28,068 nt of DNA from Thermoplasmata archaeon (GCA_021797055.1 JAKAAI010000016.1:1-28068); one strand, 5' to 3'. Numbered from the stretch's first letter, positions 7,310-15,718 are shown. Translations and numbers: made by a program. The notes: generated from the letters alone by a model not told the origin.

Positions 7310-7910
7310 ATGTTTCTACTGCTTTCAGTATATCTGCCTTAGTTATTATTCCTTTCAGTTCCAGTTTATCCACAATAAGAACAGCATTTGAAAATCTCAG
7401 AATCGGATAAATTGCAGATATGGGTGTGTTTGGCGGAAGTTGAGGCAAAGCAGCACCCATAATCTTTGAAACAGTCATTTTCTTTAGATTATCAGGGGAT
7501 ATTCCCCTCATGAGAAACTCATTGACTTCTGCTTCTCCAACAGTTCCAACCACGCTTCTCTCTGAGTTTAGGACAGGCATCTGGGAAATTCCATATTTCT
7601 TGAGAATTTCAAGTGTTATTAATACAGAATCTGTAGCATGGCATACAACAACATTTGTAGTCATAATTTTAGAGGCTTCGATATCCATCTGATCTGCCTT
7701 CTTCGAATGGCTTTGCAAATAATTGTAGATCTTTCTAATATTTTCATAAGTGGGGTTAATGTCTCCCTTTTCAAGCCTTGCAATATATGACTGGCTAACT
7801 CCACACACAGAGGCCAGTTCCCTCTGCCTGATTCCTAAGGACTTTCTCATCTTGGATATTTCTTTAACTGTAGGAAGCACTAACTGTAATTCATATTTGG
7901 GTAATATCAT
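7290..7910 (-). CDS. HTH (XRE-type) regulator with paired CBS domains
   Basis: 206 aa. Residues about 12-68 form a Cro/C1-type helix-turn-helix (IRQRELASVCGVSQSYIARLEKG). Residues about 82-200 form two CBS repeats (IMTTNVVVCHATDSVLITLEILKKYGISQMPVL and IMGAALPQLPPNTPISAIYPIL). This HTH-CBS architecture is widespread in archaea. CBS pairs usually bind adenosine nucleotides, so the protein may adjust transcription to energy state; no ligand data are visible here. It is the first gene of an overlapping operon with carS and pth2. A TATA-like box (7928-7937) about 22 bp before the ATG suggests a leaderless mRNA. Confidence 0.88.
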   Translation of the reverse strand: MILPKYELQLVLPTVKEISKMRKSLGIRQRELASVCGVSQSYIARLEKGDINPTYENIRKIYNYLQSHSKKADQMDIEASKIMTTNVVVCHATDSVLITLEILKKYGISQMPVLNSERSVVGTVGEAEVNEFLMRGISPDNLKKMTVSKIMGAALPQLPPNTPISAIYPILRFSNAVLIVDKLELKGIITKADILKAVETYAESGI

Positions 7911-7927
7911 TATTGTTAAATATTTTA

Positions 7928-7937
7928 GAATATATTA
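7928..7937 (-). promoter_or_regulatory. TATA-like box for the regulator-carS-pth2 operon
   Basis: On the minus strand TAATATATTC sits about 22-23 bp before the start codon at 7910, a leaderless-promoter spacing. Confidence 0.4.
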
Positions 7938-8240
7938 CCTCAAGTAATAGGAAATCTATATATTCAGAAAATCTGGAAGCCAAATTGAAAAAATATAGGA
8001 AAATAGTTTAATTCATCGGATTTAAACACTTCATGCTTAACAGATTATCAGTAAAAATGAGGTATTGGCTCCTTTCAACCTTGAGATGAGAAATGAGTTT
8101 GAATATTAGAATTACCCATTAGGATACTGAAAAAATAGACTTAATAATATAAAGAAGTAATTTTAGGAGAAACCGATCAAACAAATCCATGTCTGAAAAA
8201 CTTTAAGCAAAGAAATGAATATTTGACTTATGAATCCTTT
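7938..8240. other. AT-rich intergenic region
   Basis: I see no gene, RNA or clear repeat here. Short open stretches have no recognisable motif. Confidence 0.5.
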
Positions 8241-8858
8241 CTACTCACATATGCTTATAGGAAACTGAGTTGCATTAAGAACGTAATTTCCATCAGGATA
8301 GTAAAAGGGACCAAATTCCTTGTACAATTCCAAATTAATCTGTATAATATAGTTGAAATTTGGATTGACCTCATATTTATTCCGGAATCCCCAAACAATG
8401 GTAAAATCATGTGAACTTGTAGTGCCAGAAGCTAAACAGGGTGGTTCATAAGAAATGGTTTTGTTAAACAAAACCAAGGATGTGAGTTTTATTCCCATGG
8501 AATTACTGTTGTTACCAATCATTACAAGTTGGAAATGGGAGCCAAGCACAAGGTTACAAGGTTGCTTTGTGAAGTTGAATTTTATTGGAATTGGCATTGT
8601 ATGGGAATGATTAAATCCTGCATAAGAAAAAAAACCTAATGCAAGCGTAGTTGTAACACCACCAACCTTCAGATGAAAAGATTGATAGTCATATGGCCCA
8701 TATCCTTGAATTTTCGCATAAGTGTCGCTTTCTTTGAGGAAGTTATGATCTGTACTGATTTCACCAGGTTTCGTTAGGTAGGAAACACTAACTACCATAG
8801 AAAGCACAACCAGAATGATTATTGTAATTTTTAGGGATTTTGATATTTTCTTAACCAT
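8241..8858 (-). CDS. secreted or membrane-anchored protein of unknown function
   Basis: 205 aa from the ATG at 8858, chosen because AGGTG lies about 8 nt before it; a longer frame back to 8888 would add 10 residues. N-terminus MVKKISKSLK, then a hydrophobic segment (about residues 11-30, ITIIILVVLSMVVSVSYL) that is a signal peptide or anchor. The rest is polar, with several N-x-S/T sequons, and looks like a beta-rich outer-surface domain. There is no recognisable family. The upstream secreted-protein gene ends at 8869, only 10 bp before this start, so the two are probably one operon and may act together outside the cell. Confidence 0.65.
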   Translation of the reverse strand: MVKKISKSLKITIIILVVLSMVVSVSYLTKPGEISTDHNFLKESDTYAKIQGYGPYDYQSFHLKVGGVTTTLALGFFSYAGFNHSHTMPIPIKFNFTKQPCNLVLGSHFQLVMIGNNSNSMGIKLTSLVLFNKTISYEPPCLASGTTSSHDFTIVWGFRNKYEVNPNFNYIIQINLELYKEFGPFYYPDGNYVLNATQFPISICE

Positions 8859-8868
8859 ATTTTTCACC

Positions 8869-10407
8869 TTAATCCGGATTACAAACATTGAATTCGGTTC
8901 CCAAAACAGCTGATCCTCCGTAGAAAGCGGGATTAGTCCCTGATCCTCCTAAGAAAGTCACATTCACAGAATAGCAAACAATAAACTGTGCAGTTTCCCC
9001 ATTATTCAAGGTTCCAGAATCAAAATAACCACCGTCTGTTTGAATTCCAAACATGTAAGATGTCTTTCCAAAGCTTGAGCTTAATGGGTTACAACTCTGC
9101 CAGATTGGGTTGTAACATCTCGTAACACCACACGAATATGAAGTTAAGGCACCTCTGGATGTTGTTTCGAATGGTGAAGTGGAGTAGTGCTGATTTGAAC
9201 ATGTTGAAATAAATGATAAGGGATCAGGTATTGGAAACCCGATAGCCGCACTGACGATTTGAAATAGATATTGTACGATTCCATCAGTGAGAGTATTTGC
9301 CTTAGGATTTTGACGGGCAGCCTGTGCTGTCTCAATAAAGAGGCTACCACCGTAATTACCAATTGAATAACCGTACGATAATTCTTGCTTAATGCACCAA
9401 GTACCGTCAGAGTGTTGGTAAGTCATTCCAGTTGCCAGGTCTAAATGTAAATTGGAATTGTCACTATATACATCGAAATTTGGACATGATGACCCAGTGT
9501 AAGATGATAGGGTGTATGTTCCAGCCACCTCTCCATTTGAATTGTAAACAGTGAATGTTGCACTGTTGGGAGCATATGCGGCTCCACTCCCACCACTGGG
9601 AAGTCTGTCCGGTGTGATCACTGGATCTATCGTATATGTCTCGTTTGGCACTAATGTCACAGTCCCAAATGGAATTTCCAGAATATTATAGTTTCTATGT
9701 TGAACTATAAAACCTCCGTGGTACAGGGATCTGTCACCCTGCCAGCTTACTCCTAAATCTCCCGTGCTTATTCTGTCGCAATACGGGGCTATTATTCCAG
9801 ATCCATTGTTCATTTTTATGTTTTTAGATCCAATACCCCGTTCAGTGAAATTCCCTGATTCTGGCGATATCATTGTGAAATCCACCATGAGTGTTCTGTT
9901 TGTGTGCAACCTGTTTGTGAGTGCAATAGATGACGACACTGAACCATTATGGAAGGAGAACACGCTCGTTGCCTGTATACCTTTTCCATATTGTATCAGA
10001 TTTGCTGAGTTCTGTGCACTGCTATTTATTCTTGACGTGGTGTATGAGTTAAACTGCGCTACTGATAAGTATGATGATGAATTGCTGTTATTGTTATTAG
10101 CATGCAGTGGATCTGCACTGAGATGGGATGGTTGCTCAATGTTCAGTATATTCCATGATGTTGGATATTCTGTTGAACCGAATGATATGGCTGGCTGTGA
10201 ACCTATGAATGAGACTGTTTCACCAAACTGTGAATAGGATACAACGGGTAAAGGGTGGTTGTTGATTGCTTGTCTGGATTTTTCTGCGGTTGTTGTGAAA
10301 TTTAATATGGCAAATGCTGAAAATATCATGATGATCGAAAAGGAAAATGCAATAATGATCTTTTTGCTGTCTCTCTCTCTTTGGTTAAAAATATTATTTT
10401 CCATCAT
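8869..10407 (-). CDS. large secreted protein, cysteine-containing, unknown function
   Basis: 512 aa. A short charged N-terminus (to about residue 16) precedes one hydrophobic segment (about 17-37), a signal peptide or anchor. The mature part is rich in Ser, Asn, Thr and Gly with many N-x-S/T sequons, as in surface glycoproteins of Thermoplasmatales. Nine or so cysteines lie mostly in the C-terminal half, including a cluster SCGVTRCYNPIWQSC, so disulfides are likely. A hydrophobic stretch, IVQYLFQIVSAAIGFPI (about 380-396), interrupts the polar sequence. The motif YTIDPVITPDRLPS (about 265-278) is of a kind common in archaeal secreted proteins. The promoter is leaderless. Family and role are not recognised. 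An antisense open frame at 9764-10237 is taken as a shadow. Confidence 0.7.
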   Translation of the reverse strand: MMENNIFNQRERDSKKIIIAFSFSIIMIFSAFAILNFTTTAEKSRQAINNHPLPVVSYSQFGETVSFIGSQPAISFGSTEYPTSWNILNIEQPSHLSADPLHANNNNSNSSSYLSVAQFNSYTTSRINSSAQNSANLIQYGKGIQATSVFSFHNGSVSSSIALTNRLHTNRTLMVDFTMISPESGNFTERGIGSKNIKMNNGSGIIAPYCDRISTGDLGVSWQGDRSLYHGGFIVQHRNYNILEIPFGTVTLVPNETYTIDPVITPDRLPSGGSGAAYAPNSATFTVYNSNGEVAGTYTLSSYTGSSCPNFDVYSDNSNLHLDLATGMTYQHSDGTWCIKQELSYGYSIGNYGGSLFIETAQAARQNPKANTLTDGIVQYLFQIVSAAIGFPIPDPLSFISTCSNQHYSTSPFETTSRGALTSYSCGVTRCYNPIWQSCNPLSSSFGKTSYMFGIQTDGGYFDSGTLNNGETAQFIVCYSVNVTFLGGSGTNPAFYGGSAVLGTEFNVCNPD

Positions 10408-10427
10408 TATTAATAATCATGAGGTGA

Positions 10428-10437
10428 TATTATAAAA
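10428..10437 (-). promoter_or_regulatory. TATA-like box for the 10407 secreted-protein gene
   Basis: ATATTATAAA on the plus strand (TTTATAATAT on the coding strand) is centred 25 bp before the ATG at 10407. It supports this start and a leaderless mRNA. Confidence 0.5.
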
Positions 10438-10514
10438 ATTTATTGCATTAAATATTTGAACTACTGCTCTTTAGGTATATATAGTCTCATTATGAATTAT
10501 TTGATATAATAAAC

Positions 10515-10524
10515 TTTATATTTA
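10515..10524 (+). promoter_or_regulatory. TATA-like box for the IS630 transposase
   Basis: TTTATATTTA is centred 25 bp before the ATG at 10544, which favours that ATG over the TTG at 10541. Confidence 0.4.
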
Positions 10525-10543
10525 ATTATTCGATGCAGTATTG

Positions 10544-11569
10544 ATGGCTGTTGAACGGGATTCCGGAACATTGACTGAAACTGAATGGAAACGCAAAGAG
10601 GGCATGGAACTGCTAAGGTCAGGCATGAAGCAGACTGCCGTGGCCAAGAAAGTTGGCGTAAACCGGAGGACTGTATATGAATGGAAGAAACGCATCGAGA
10701 ATGACCATGATTACAGGAGCAGGAAGAAGGCGGGCAGAAAATCCCGTCTGTCAGTGGAGCAGAAGGAGACACTCAAGAAAATCATTGACTCCGGTGCCCT
10801 GGCCTACGGATACTCCACGGATCTGTGGACACTCAAGAGGATCGCCGACGTGATTGAGAAGGAGTTCAGCGTGCATTACAACACCACGTATATATGGCAG
10901 CTGCTCGATGTGTTGGGATACAGTGCACAGATGCCTCTCCTCAGTGCAGTGGAAAAGAATCACGAGTATGTAAAAGAATGGCTTGAGAATGAATATCCTG
11001 AGTACGTGAAGGAGGCCCGCGAGAAGAATGCAACAATCCTCTTTCAGGACGAATCCGGGATGCAGAGCAGGCCCAACGTGAGAAAGACATGGTCACAGAG
11101 GGGAAAACGACCGGTCATGAAGGTCAGGGAAAGGAGGGATAAGATATCCATATCCTCTGCAGTCACTGAGGATGGCAATCTCTATTTCATGATCGTGAAG
11201 GAGAGCATGAACGAGGATCACATCATAACGTTCCTGGATCAACTTCTTTCAGAGATTGGGGGGTTTCTGTACCTGTTCTGGGATAACATCATGATCCACA
11301 GGAGCAACAAGGTGAAGGAATACCTCGGCATTCACAACGACAGACTAATAACAAGACGCATACCTGCATATTCTCCAGAGTTGAATCCTGACGAACTTGT
11401 GTGGAATGACCTGAAGTACCAAGAACTCCCGAATTTCTGCCCCAAGAACTATGACGAACTATACAGCAAGGCAGAGACGACGCTGGTGAAGTTGAAGGCA
11501 GATCCAGCGAAGATGAAACAAATCATAAAGGGGACGAAACTTCCTCTACCATCAACACTGGGAAAATAA
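10544..11569 (+). CDS. IS630-family transposase
   Basis: 341 aa from the ATG at 10544. The N-terminal helix-turn-helix (MKQTAVAKKVGVNRRTVYEWKK, about residues 28-50) is followed by a second winged-helix region (YNTTYIWQLLDVLGY). The C-terminal DDE domain has the first Asp in LFQDESGMQ (about 169), the second in LFWDNIMIH (about 247) and the Glu in SPELNPDELVWNDLK (about 284). The frame is intact and of normal length, so it may be active. I could not identify convincing terminal inverted repeats or a TA duplication in the AT-rich flanks, so only the gene is delimited. Confidence 0.93.
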   Translation: MAVERDSGTLTETEWKRKEGMELLRSGMKQTAVAKKVGVNRRTVYEWKKRIENDHDYRSRKKAGRKSRLSVEQKETLKKIIDSGALAYGYSTDLWTLKRIADVIEKEFSVHYNTTYIWQLLDVLGYSAQMPLLSAVEKNHEYVKEWLENEYPEYVKEAREKNATILFQDESGMQSRPNVRKTWSQRGKRPVMKVRERRDKISISSAVTEDGNLYFMIVKESMNEDHIITFLDQLLSEIGGFLYLFWDNIMIHRSNKVKEYLGIHNDRLITRRIPAYSPELNPDELVWNDLKYQELPNFCPKNYDELYSKAETTLVKLKADPAKMKQIIKGTKLPLPSTLGK

Positions 11570-12162
11570 TAATGTAAAGAAGAATAACGTATTCATTTCA
11601 TCTACATTCATATTCTTAGGCTATGAACATTTTTCAGAAAAAGAGTCCCATCAGAATTTTGAAATTGCAATAAACTTAGTATTATTTGGTTTCACTGGCA
11701 TAGATTCAAATCACAGTGCCTGAAGTAAATTGGAGCGTTCCTGTAGTTCTTATGCTTTATCTGTGGGGGCATACTCTCTACCATTGCAAACTCTTGCTAA
11801 ATTCCTTTTCCAGTTGCGTCCGTTACCAATCTTTGTCTGGGAAATAAAGCATCAGGAGGTGATTTTTGATCTACTGTGACGGATGGGGTATTCTCTCTCA
11901 CTACAGATGAATCTCTATTCTTGCAAATGAGGCATGAGATTAATCAAAAACACACCTTTTACTGCATTACAAAGAAAATTTAAAAGAGAGAGAAGTTGAA
12001 AAAGGATAGAACGCGGGAATAATATAAGAACATTGAGATACATACCGAATTCATAGTGCACCAAAAAATTAAACCAATTCATATTGGATATCAGATTTGG
12101 AAAATTTCAAAAATAAGGAGAAACTATAAAATGATACTTTTGCATCCTCTGTTGAAACCAAA
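11570..12162 (+). other. gene-free stretch after the IS630 transposase
   Basis: No open frame with recognisable content was found. The longest readable stretch (about 11730-11850) resembles no family I know and is broken by stops. The last 40 bp hold a TATA-like sequence (ACTATAAAAT, 12123-12132) that could serve the gene starting at 12163. Confidence 0.5.
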
Positions 12163-12933
12163 TTGAGTATCAAAAAACGTGAAACACCACTTTCAACTTT
12201 CCTGAAGAAAAACAGAATCTTTACCTTTCCGCTTCTGTCTATTGCCCCATCTATACTAATCATCATTGCTTTTATTTTCGTCACAGCGCTTCTTTACATA
12301 GTGTTTCTCATACCGGTTGCAATATTCATTGCGGCCCACTATACAGATACGTGGGGAATGAAAAAACGACTGAAGTATGCACTTCCTATTTTTGTACTGC
12401 TATTGTTGGTACAAACTGTCATCTTAACCCCAGTTTCGTATGAGAACCCTGGCATATTGCAAGGCAAAACGCCTAATGACTCAAGGTTTTCCGTGTATAT
12501 TTCACCATATTCCGGCATCCATCCAAATTACAGTGTGAATGCCACATTTTATGGAGTAAGCACAAACCATACATATAAGCCATATTTTCTCCTTTATTCA
12601 TCCGGTGAATTTCTAAACCTTACCTGCAAAGTATCCCTGAAAAATGTTTCAGCCGGAAACGGGACGGTAGCAGTCAATTACACTTTCAACCACCTGCATT
12701 ATGGAGACTATTATGTAGAAGTTATACTGAATTTCACTTCACCGCAGGGCGGGGGCAATGTTACCACTGGATTCGTAAGAGGCCCAATTGTTTATTCTGA
12801 AAACGACTTTGCTCTATCCCTTCTGTTGAATTACACCCCTCTATATGTTCTGCTGATTGTGGTATTCATTGTATTCCTTATTTTTAGCCGATCGATAAGC
12901 AATTCAAGAAGAAAACTGGCTCAGAAAATGTAA
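12163..12933 (+). CDS. membrane protein with an extracellular N-glycosylation-rich domain
   Basis: 256 aa from a TTG; no in-frame ATG exists before residue 66, and upstream ATGs are out of frame, so the start is a best guess. Hydrophobic segments at about 23-57 (probably a tight pair of helices) and 68-88 are followed by an outer domain of about 135 residues. That domain is beta-like and has many N-x-S/T sites (NYSVNATFYG, NHTY, NLTC, NVSAGNGTVAVNYT). One last helix (LYVLLIVVFIVFLIF) and a basic cytoplasmic tail follow. The family is not recognised. It lies between an IS630 gene and a broken ATPase, so it belongs to the accessory island. Confidence 0.6.
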   Translation: MSIKKRETPLSTFLKKNRIFTFPLLSIAPSILIIIAFIFVTALLYIVFLIPVAIFIAAHYTDTWGMKKRLKYALPIFVLLLLVQTVILTPVSYENPGILQGKTPNDSRFSVYISPYSGIHPNYSVNATFYGVSTNHTYKPYFLLYSSGEFLNLTCKVSLKNVSAGNGTVAVNYTFNHLHYGDYYVEVILNFTSPQGGGNVTTGFVRGPIVYSENDFALSLLLNYTPLYVLLIVVFIVFLIFSRSISNSRRKLAQKM

Positions 12934-13004
12934 AAAAAATACTTATGAAAGTTGAATTCGTAAATCTCATTTTTTTTAAAACGAAAGCATCGCACAAATT
13001 CTGA

Positions 13005-13880
13005 GAGCGATTTCTAATAGACTTGATGAGGGAGGTAAATGGAGACTTTCAAACGGCTAAGAAGTTAAGGAGTGTTCTCAGGAATACTAAAACCTTAACC
13101 ATTAAAACAAAGGATTATGGCCACACTCTAAAATTACCTGTTGATTCTGTATCCAGGTTACCACTTGCAGAAATCAAGAGTTATGATAAAGGATCAGTAT
13201 TTCTTTAGCTTGGAGAAGATTCAATGTCAAGCATTAGAGAATTCATATATATAATCAATCACACTGATCTGTTTCTGGGGAAGGGAATAAAGAGCAATCG
13301 AAGCATGCTGCTTTTTGGAAAACCTGGAACTGGAAAAACACAGGTCGCAAGATACATTTCTTCAGGAACTGGCTTGCTCTTGGTAACTGTAAGATTGGAC
13401 TGCGTTATTTCTTCATATTCAGGTAGTACTCCTAAGAATATTGGAGTGCTATTCGATTTTGTGCAAAGAACACCCTGCATTCTTTTCTTAGATGAATTCG
13501 ATGCTATTGCCAAAGTGCGAGATGACTCTAATGAGTTGGGGGACCTCAAGAGAGTGGTAAACACTCTATTGCAAAACATCGATTCAATTGAATCCGGTAT
13601 TCCGATAATTGCTGCTACTAATCACGAGCATTTGCTTGATCCTGCTGTATGGAGGAGATTTGATTATAAAATTAGGATGAAATTGCCTGATGCTGCAACC
13701 AGAGGGATGATGTTCGCGGAGTTTCTTAAGGATGTCCCAATAGAGAAGGGAGTTCCAGATTACAACCACCTGAGCAGAAATCCCCATGCCTTCGTGCAGG
13801 GGATGAATGCGAAACTATTATGGGCAACAATTCCATATAAATGCAGGCATGAAACTGCTCTCAGAGGAAGTCGTTCTTGA
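13005..13880 (+). pseudogene. AAA+ ATPase (SpoVK/Cdc48-like), broken by an in-frame stop and a lost C-terminus
   Basis: The first part (13026-13208) encodes a helical N-terminal segment ending in LPVDSVSRLPLAEIKSYDKGSVFL, followed by TAG (13206-13208). The same frame then runs on through LGEDSMSS into a complete AAA core: Walker A FGKPGTGKTQVA, pore-loop region SSYSGST, Walker B ILFLDEFDAIAK, sensor 1 AATNHEHLLD, and arginine finger WRRFD. LPV...SRLPL before the core is typical of single-domain AAA proteins often encoded beside subtilisin-like proteases. After DYNHLSRN (about 13780) family similarity ends and the frame stops at 13880. The N-terminus is also cut by a TGA at 13002, although RFLIDLM before the ATG looks coding. 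No protease gene follows. It is a pseudogene, unless the second piece (13224-13880) is made alone. Confidence 0.75.
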
Positions 13881-14060
13881 AAATCCCAATGAAACGACTG
13901 TTCCGAAAGGACTTCGCCATGAGGTTGGGAATGCTTCCATACCGCAGTCTGTGCAGAGGAATGGAATAATGGCATATCCCGATTGCATGCAGACAGGGAT
14001 GCATGCAAAGGGAACAATGATATCCCTAAAGAGGAAACTTCATGGACGATGGAGAGTGTG
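13807..14060 (+). pseudogene. possible remnant of another element fused to the ATPase 3' end
   Basis: In a different frame from the ATPase, an open stretch reads HINAGMKLLSEEV, then TVPKGLRHEVGNASIPQ and HAKGTMISLKRK. The DxNAG-like start followed by a short tail is faintly like the end of a TnpB (RuvC-III then C-terminal tail), with His in place of Asp. The assignment is weak; it may be unrelated sequence. Confidence 0.25.
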
Positions 14061-14194
14061 TCAGTGCTCTCTATTTCCAAATCGATTTTTCGCCGAGCTC
14101 AATTTCAGTTCTTCTCATTGTCAAAAATAATGAGAAACTTGTGGATAAATATGCATATTTAACGCATTGCCTTGATACTATTATTAGCCCAAAG

Positions 14195-14204
14195 ATTTAA
14201 TATT
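14195..14204 (+). promoter_or_regulatory. TATA-like box for the 14225 gene
   Basis: ATTTAATATT is centred about 26 bp before the ATG at 14225, favouring that codon over the TTG at 14219 and a leaderless mRNA. Confidence 0.45.
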
Positions 14205-14224
14205 GAAAACATCTATGGTTGATT

Positions 14225-15250
14225 ATGAAATTTAAAAATAAAAGAAAAAGTGTCAGGATGGTGTTATCTGTCATAATAGCAGTTGTTTTTGTGATGCTGT
14301 CTTTATCTTCTATTACAAATGTTTCAAACAGTACACAAGCTGAAAAATATACCTCATATGTTTCAGTAGCCTCTCAATACAAATTCACCCAAATGAATTT
14401 TCATGTTAGTAACCTATCGTTAGCCCAACACATACTCAAATTCGAGTTTTATTCGTGGTATTCTAATCGCGGATTTGTTTATGGTCCAATAAATAATATG
14501 ACCGGGTCCTCCATTTTTGCAATGTTTTTAAAATCTAATCTATTGTATCAAAAGCAATTAGATAATATAGCAAACCTGGAAACTCAAAATGCACTTTTAA
14601 CTGACCACAGCAGTATTGCAACTTTCCAAATACCATTGGGGAATTCTAATCTTAATAGATCGGCAGATCCATACATTTCGTTCAATATAATCCCAATTAC
14701 CCTCCCCTGGTATTTGGGTGGGCTCACCGTCGGGTACAATTATTACTACTATGTTGTATACACTGGATCAAATGCCTTATATTATTATCAAGATGTAAGT
14801 TCTGAATTGAGCCAGGCCAACCTCGGAGTATCACTCAGTTTTGGTTTTGGGGCAGGTATGGGAGCCGCAGTTATAGCGGGAATTATTACTGCGGCCGCCG
14901 CGGCCTCTGTAATTGGACTTGTTCTAGGCGCTGTAGCTGCAATTGCTTCGTATGCTATTCTTTCTTCAGAAATTGCAACACTGAATAGTGCTTTTGATTC
15001 TACCTACCAAACTCACAATTACTTCGAGACATTAACTCAACAAACTGTTTTTTTGGATGGAGTCTCTAATGCAATTCAAGTGTATGCATGGAACGCAAAC
15101 ACTGAATCATTCCACACTATATTCGGACCATTTCCAGAACTTCCCGGGGCTAATTATCTTAACAGCTTCGATTCCATGGTTCAAAATGGTGTAAATGATT
15201 ATGGCAGCATGAATTGGCACTATGTGAGCCAAACATTGAGCCCATCTTAG
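14225..15250 (+). CDS. secreted protein with a long Gly/Ala-rich hydrophobic hairpin, unknown function
   Basis: 341 aa from the ATG at 14225. A basic N-terminus (MKFKNKRKSVR) precedes a signal-peptide-like segment (about residues 12-32). The mature part is polar and Tyr-, Asn- and Ser-rich. At about residues 200-246 there is a long uncharged stretch, FGFGAGMGAAVIAGIITAA and onward to AAIASYAILSS, long enough for two membrane helices. The tail has no charged cluster. Soluble-looking flanks around one Gly/Ala-rich hydrophobic hairpin are seen in pore-forming toxins and bacteriocins; no family is recognised and the idea is inference. The next gene starts 10 bp after the stop and encodes a small membrane protein, so they form one unit. 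Confidence 0.65.
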   Translation: MKFKNKRKSVRMVLSVIIAVVFVMLSLSSITNVSNSTQAEKYTSYVSVASQYKFTQMNFHVSNLSLAQHILKFEFYSWYSNRGFVYGPINNMTGSSIFAMFLKSNLLYQKQLDNIANLETQNALLTDHSSIATFQIPLGNSNLNRSADPYISFNIIPITLPWYLGGLTVGYNYYYYVVYTGSNALYYYQDVSSELSQANLGVSLSFGFGAGMGAAVIAGIITAAAAASVIGLVLGAVAAIASYAILSSEIATLNSAFDSTYQTHNYFETLTQQTVFLDGVSNAIQVYAWNANTESFHTIFGPFPELPGANYLNSFDSMVQNGVNDYGSMNWHYVSQTLSPS

Positions 15251-15260
15251 AGGAATAAAT

Positions 15261-15698
15261 ATGTCTTACACTAAAGAAATGAATAAATATATCGACTCGC
15301 ACCCCTATTTTTTTTACGGTATGGTAGCAACGATTCTTCTCATTATTGAATCCGGATTTGAAATAGGGATTTACTTCAATCCAGTACTGAACAGTTCAAA
15401 GCTCTTGCAGATTGGAACGGGAGGCAACCTCCCCAGTTACTTTCCCATTGTTGCTGCAGTTTACGATTTTGTTATAATCATCTTGCCTATCAGAATGTTT
15501 CAAGATGTCAATAATTCTGTAAGGTGGGGGTATTTAACGATTATTTTCGGTGCGGGTGGGCAATACCTAAATTTCAATCTAACTAGTTTCGCGGCCATTT
15601 CCTTCTTAGTATTGCTGTTGGCAGGAATAGCTCCCGCCCTGCAAAAAAAATCTAAATTCAGAAACACCTCTAAAAAAATAAGTAAGCAAAAAGACTGA
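15261..15698 (+). CDS. small four-helix membrane protein (possible immunity protein)
   Basis: 145 aa. Hydrophobic segments at about 17-38, 58-80, 88-104 and 107-126 suggest four membrane helices. The C-terminal tail of about 18 residues is strongly basic (KKSKFRNTSKKISKQKD), so it should be cytoplasmic. AGAGGAA lies a few bases before the ATG. It directly follows the secreted hairpin protein, and a hairpin with a T-rich tail follows the stop. Small multi-helix proteins beside membrane-active toxins are often immunity factors; here that is only suggested by position. No family is recognised. Confidence 0.65.
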   Translation: MSYTKEMNKYIDSHPYFFYGMVATILLIIESGFEIGIYFNPVLNSSKLLQIGTGGNLPSYFPIVAAVYDFVIIILPIRMFQDVNNSVRWGYLTIIFGAGGQYLNFNLTSFAAISFLVLLLAGIAPALQKKSKFRNTSKKISKQKD

Positions 15699-15699
15699 C

Positions 15700-15718
15700 A
15701 TAAACTGAGTTTATTTTC
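15700..15718 (+). terminator. hairpin after the 15261-15698 gene
   Basis: ATAAAC-TGA-GTTTAT is a perfect 6-bp stem with a 3-nt loop starting one base after the stop codon, followed by TTT. It could end the 14225-15698 transcript. The stem is AT-rich and weak. Confidence 0.4.

Noticed and set aside
6888..7391. Plus-strand 167-codon frame opposite carS
   Set aside because: Antisense to a well-identified membrane protein; proline/serine-rich shadow.
9764..10237. 157-codon plus-strand frame opposite the 512-aa secreted protein
   Set aside because: The minus-strand frame has a signal peptide, sequons and promoter; this one has no recognisable content.
10440..11640. Terminal inverted repeats of the IS630 element
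   Set aside because: Only loose AT-rich similarity between the flanks; nothing better than chance by eye.
13206..13208. TAG as a pyrrolysine or readthrough codon in the AAA gene
   Set aside because: No pyrrolysine genes or context are seen, the gene has other lesions, and these archaea are not known to use it.
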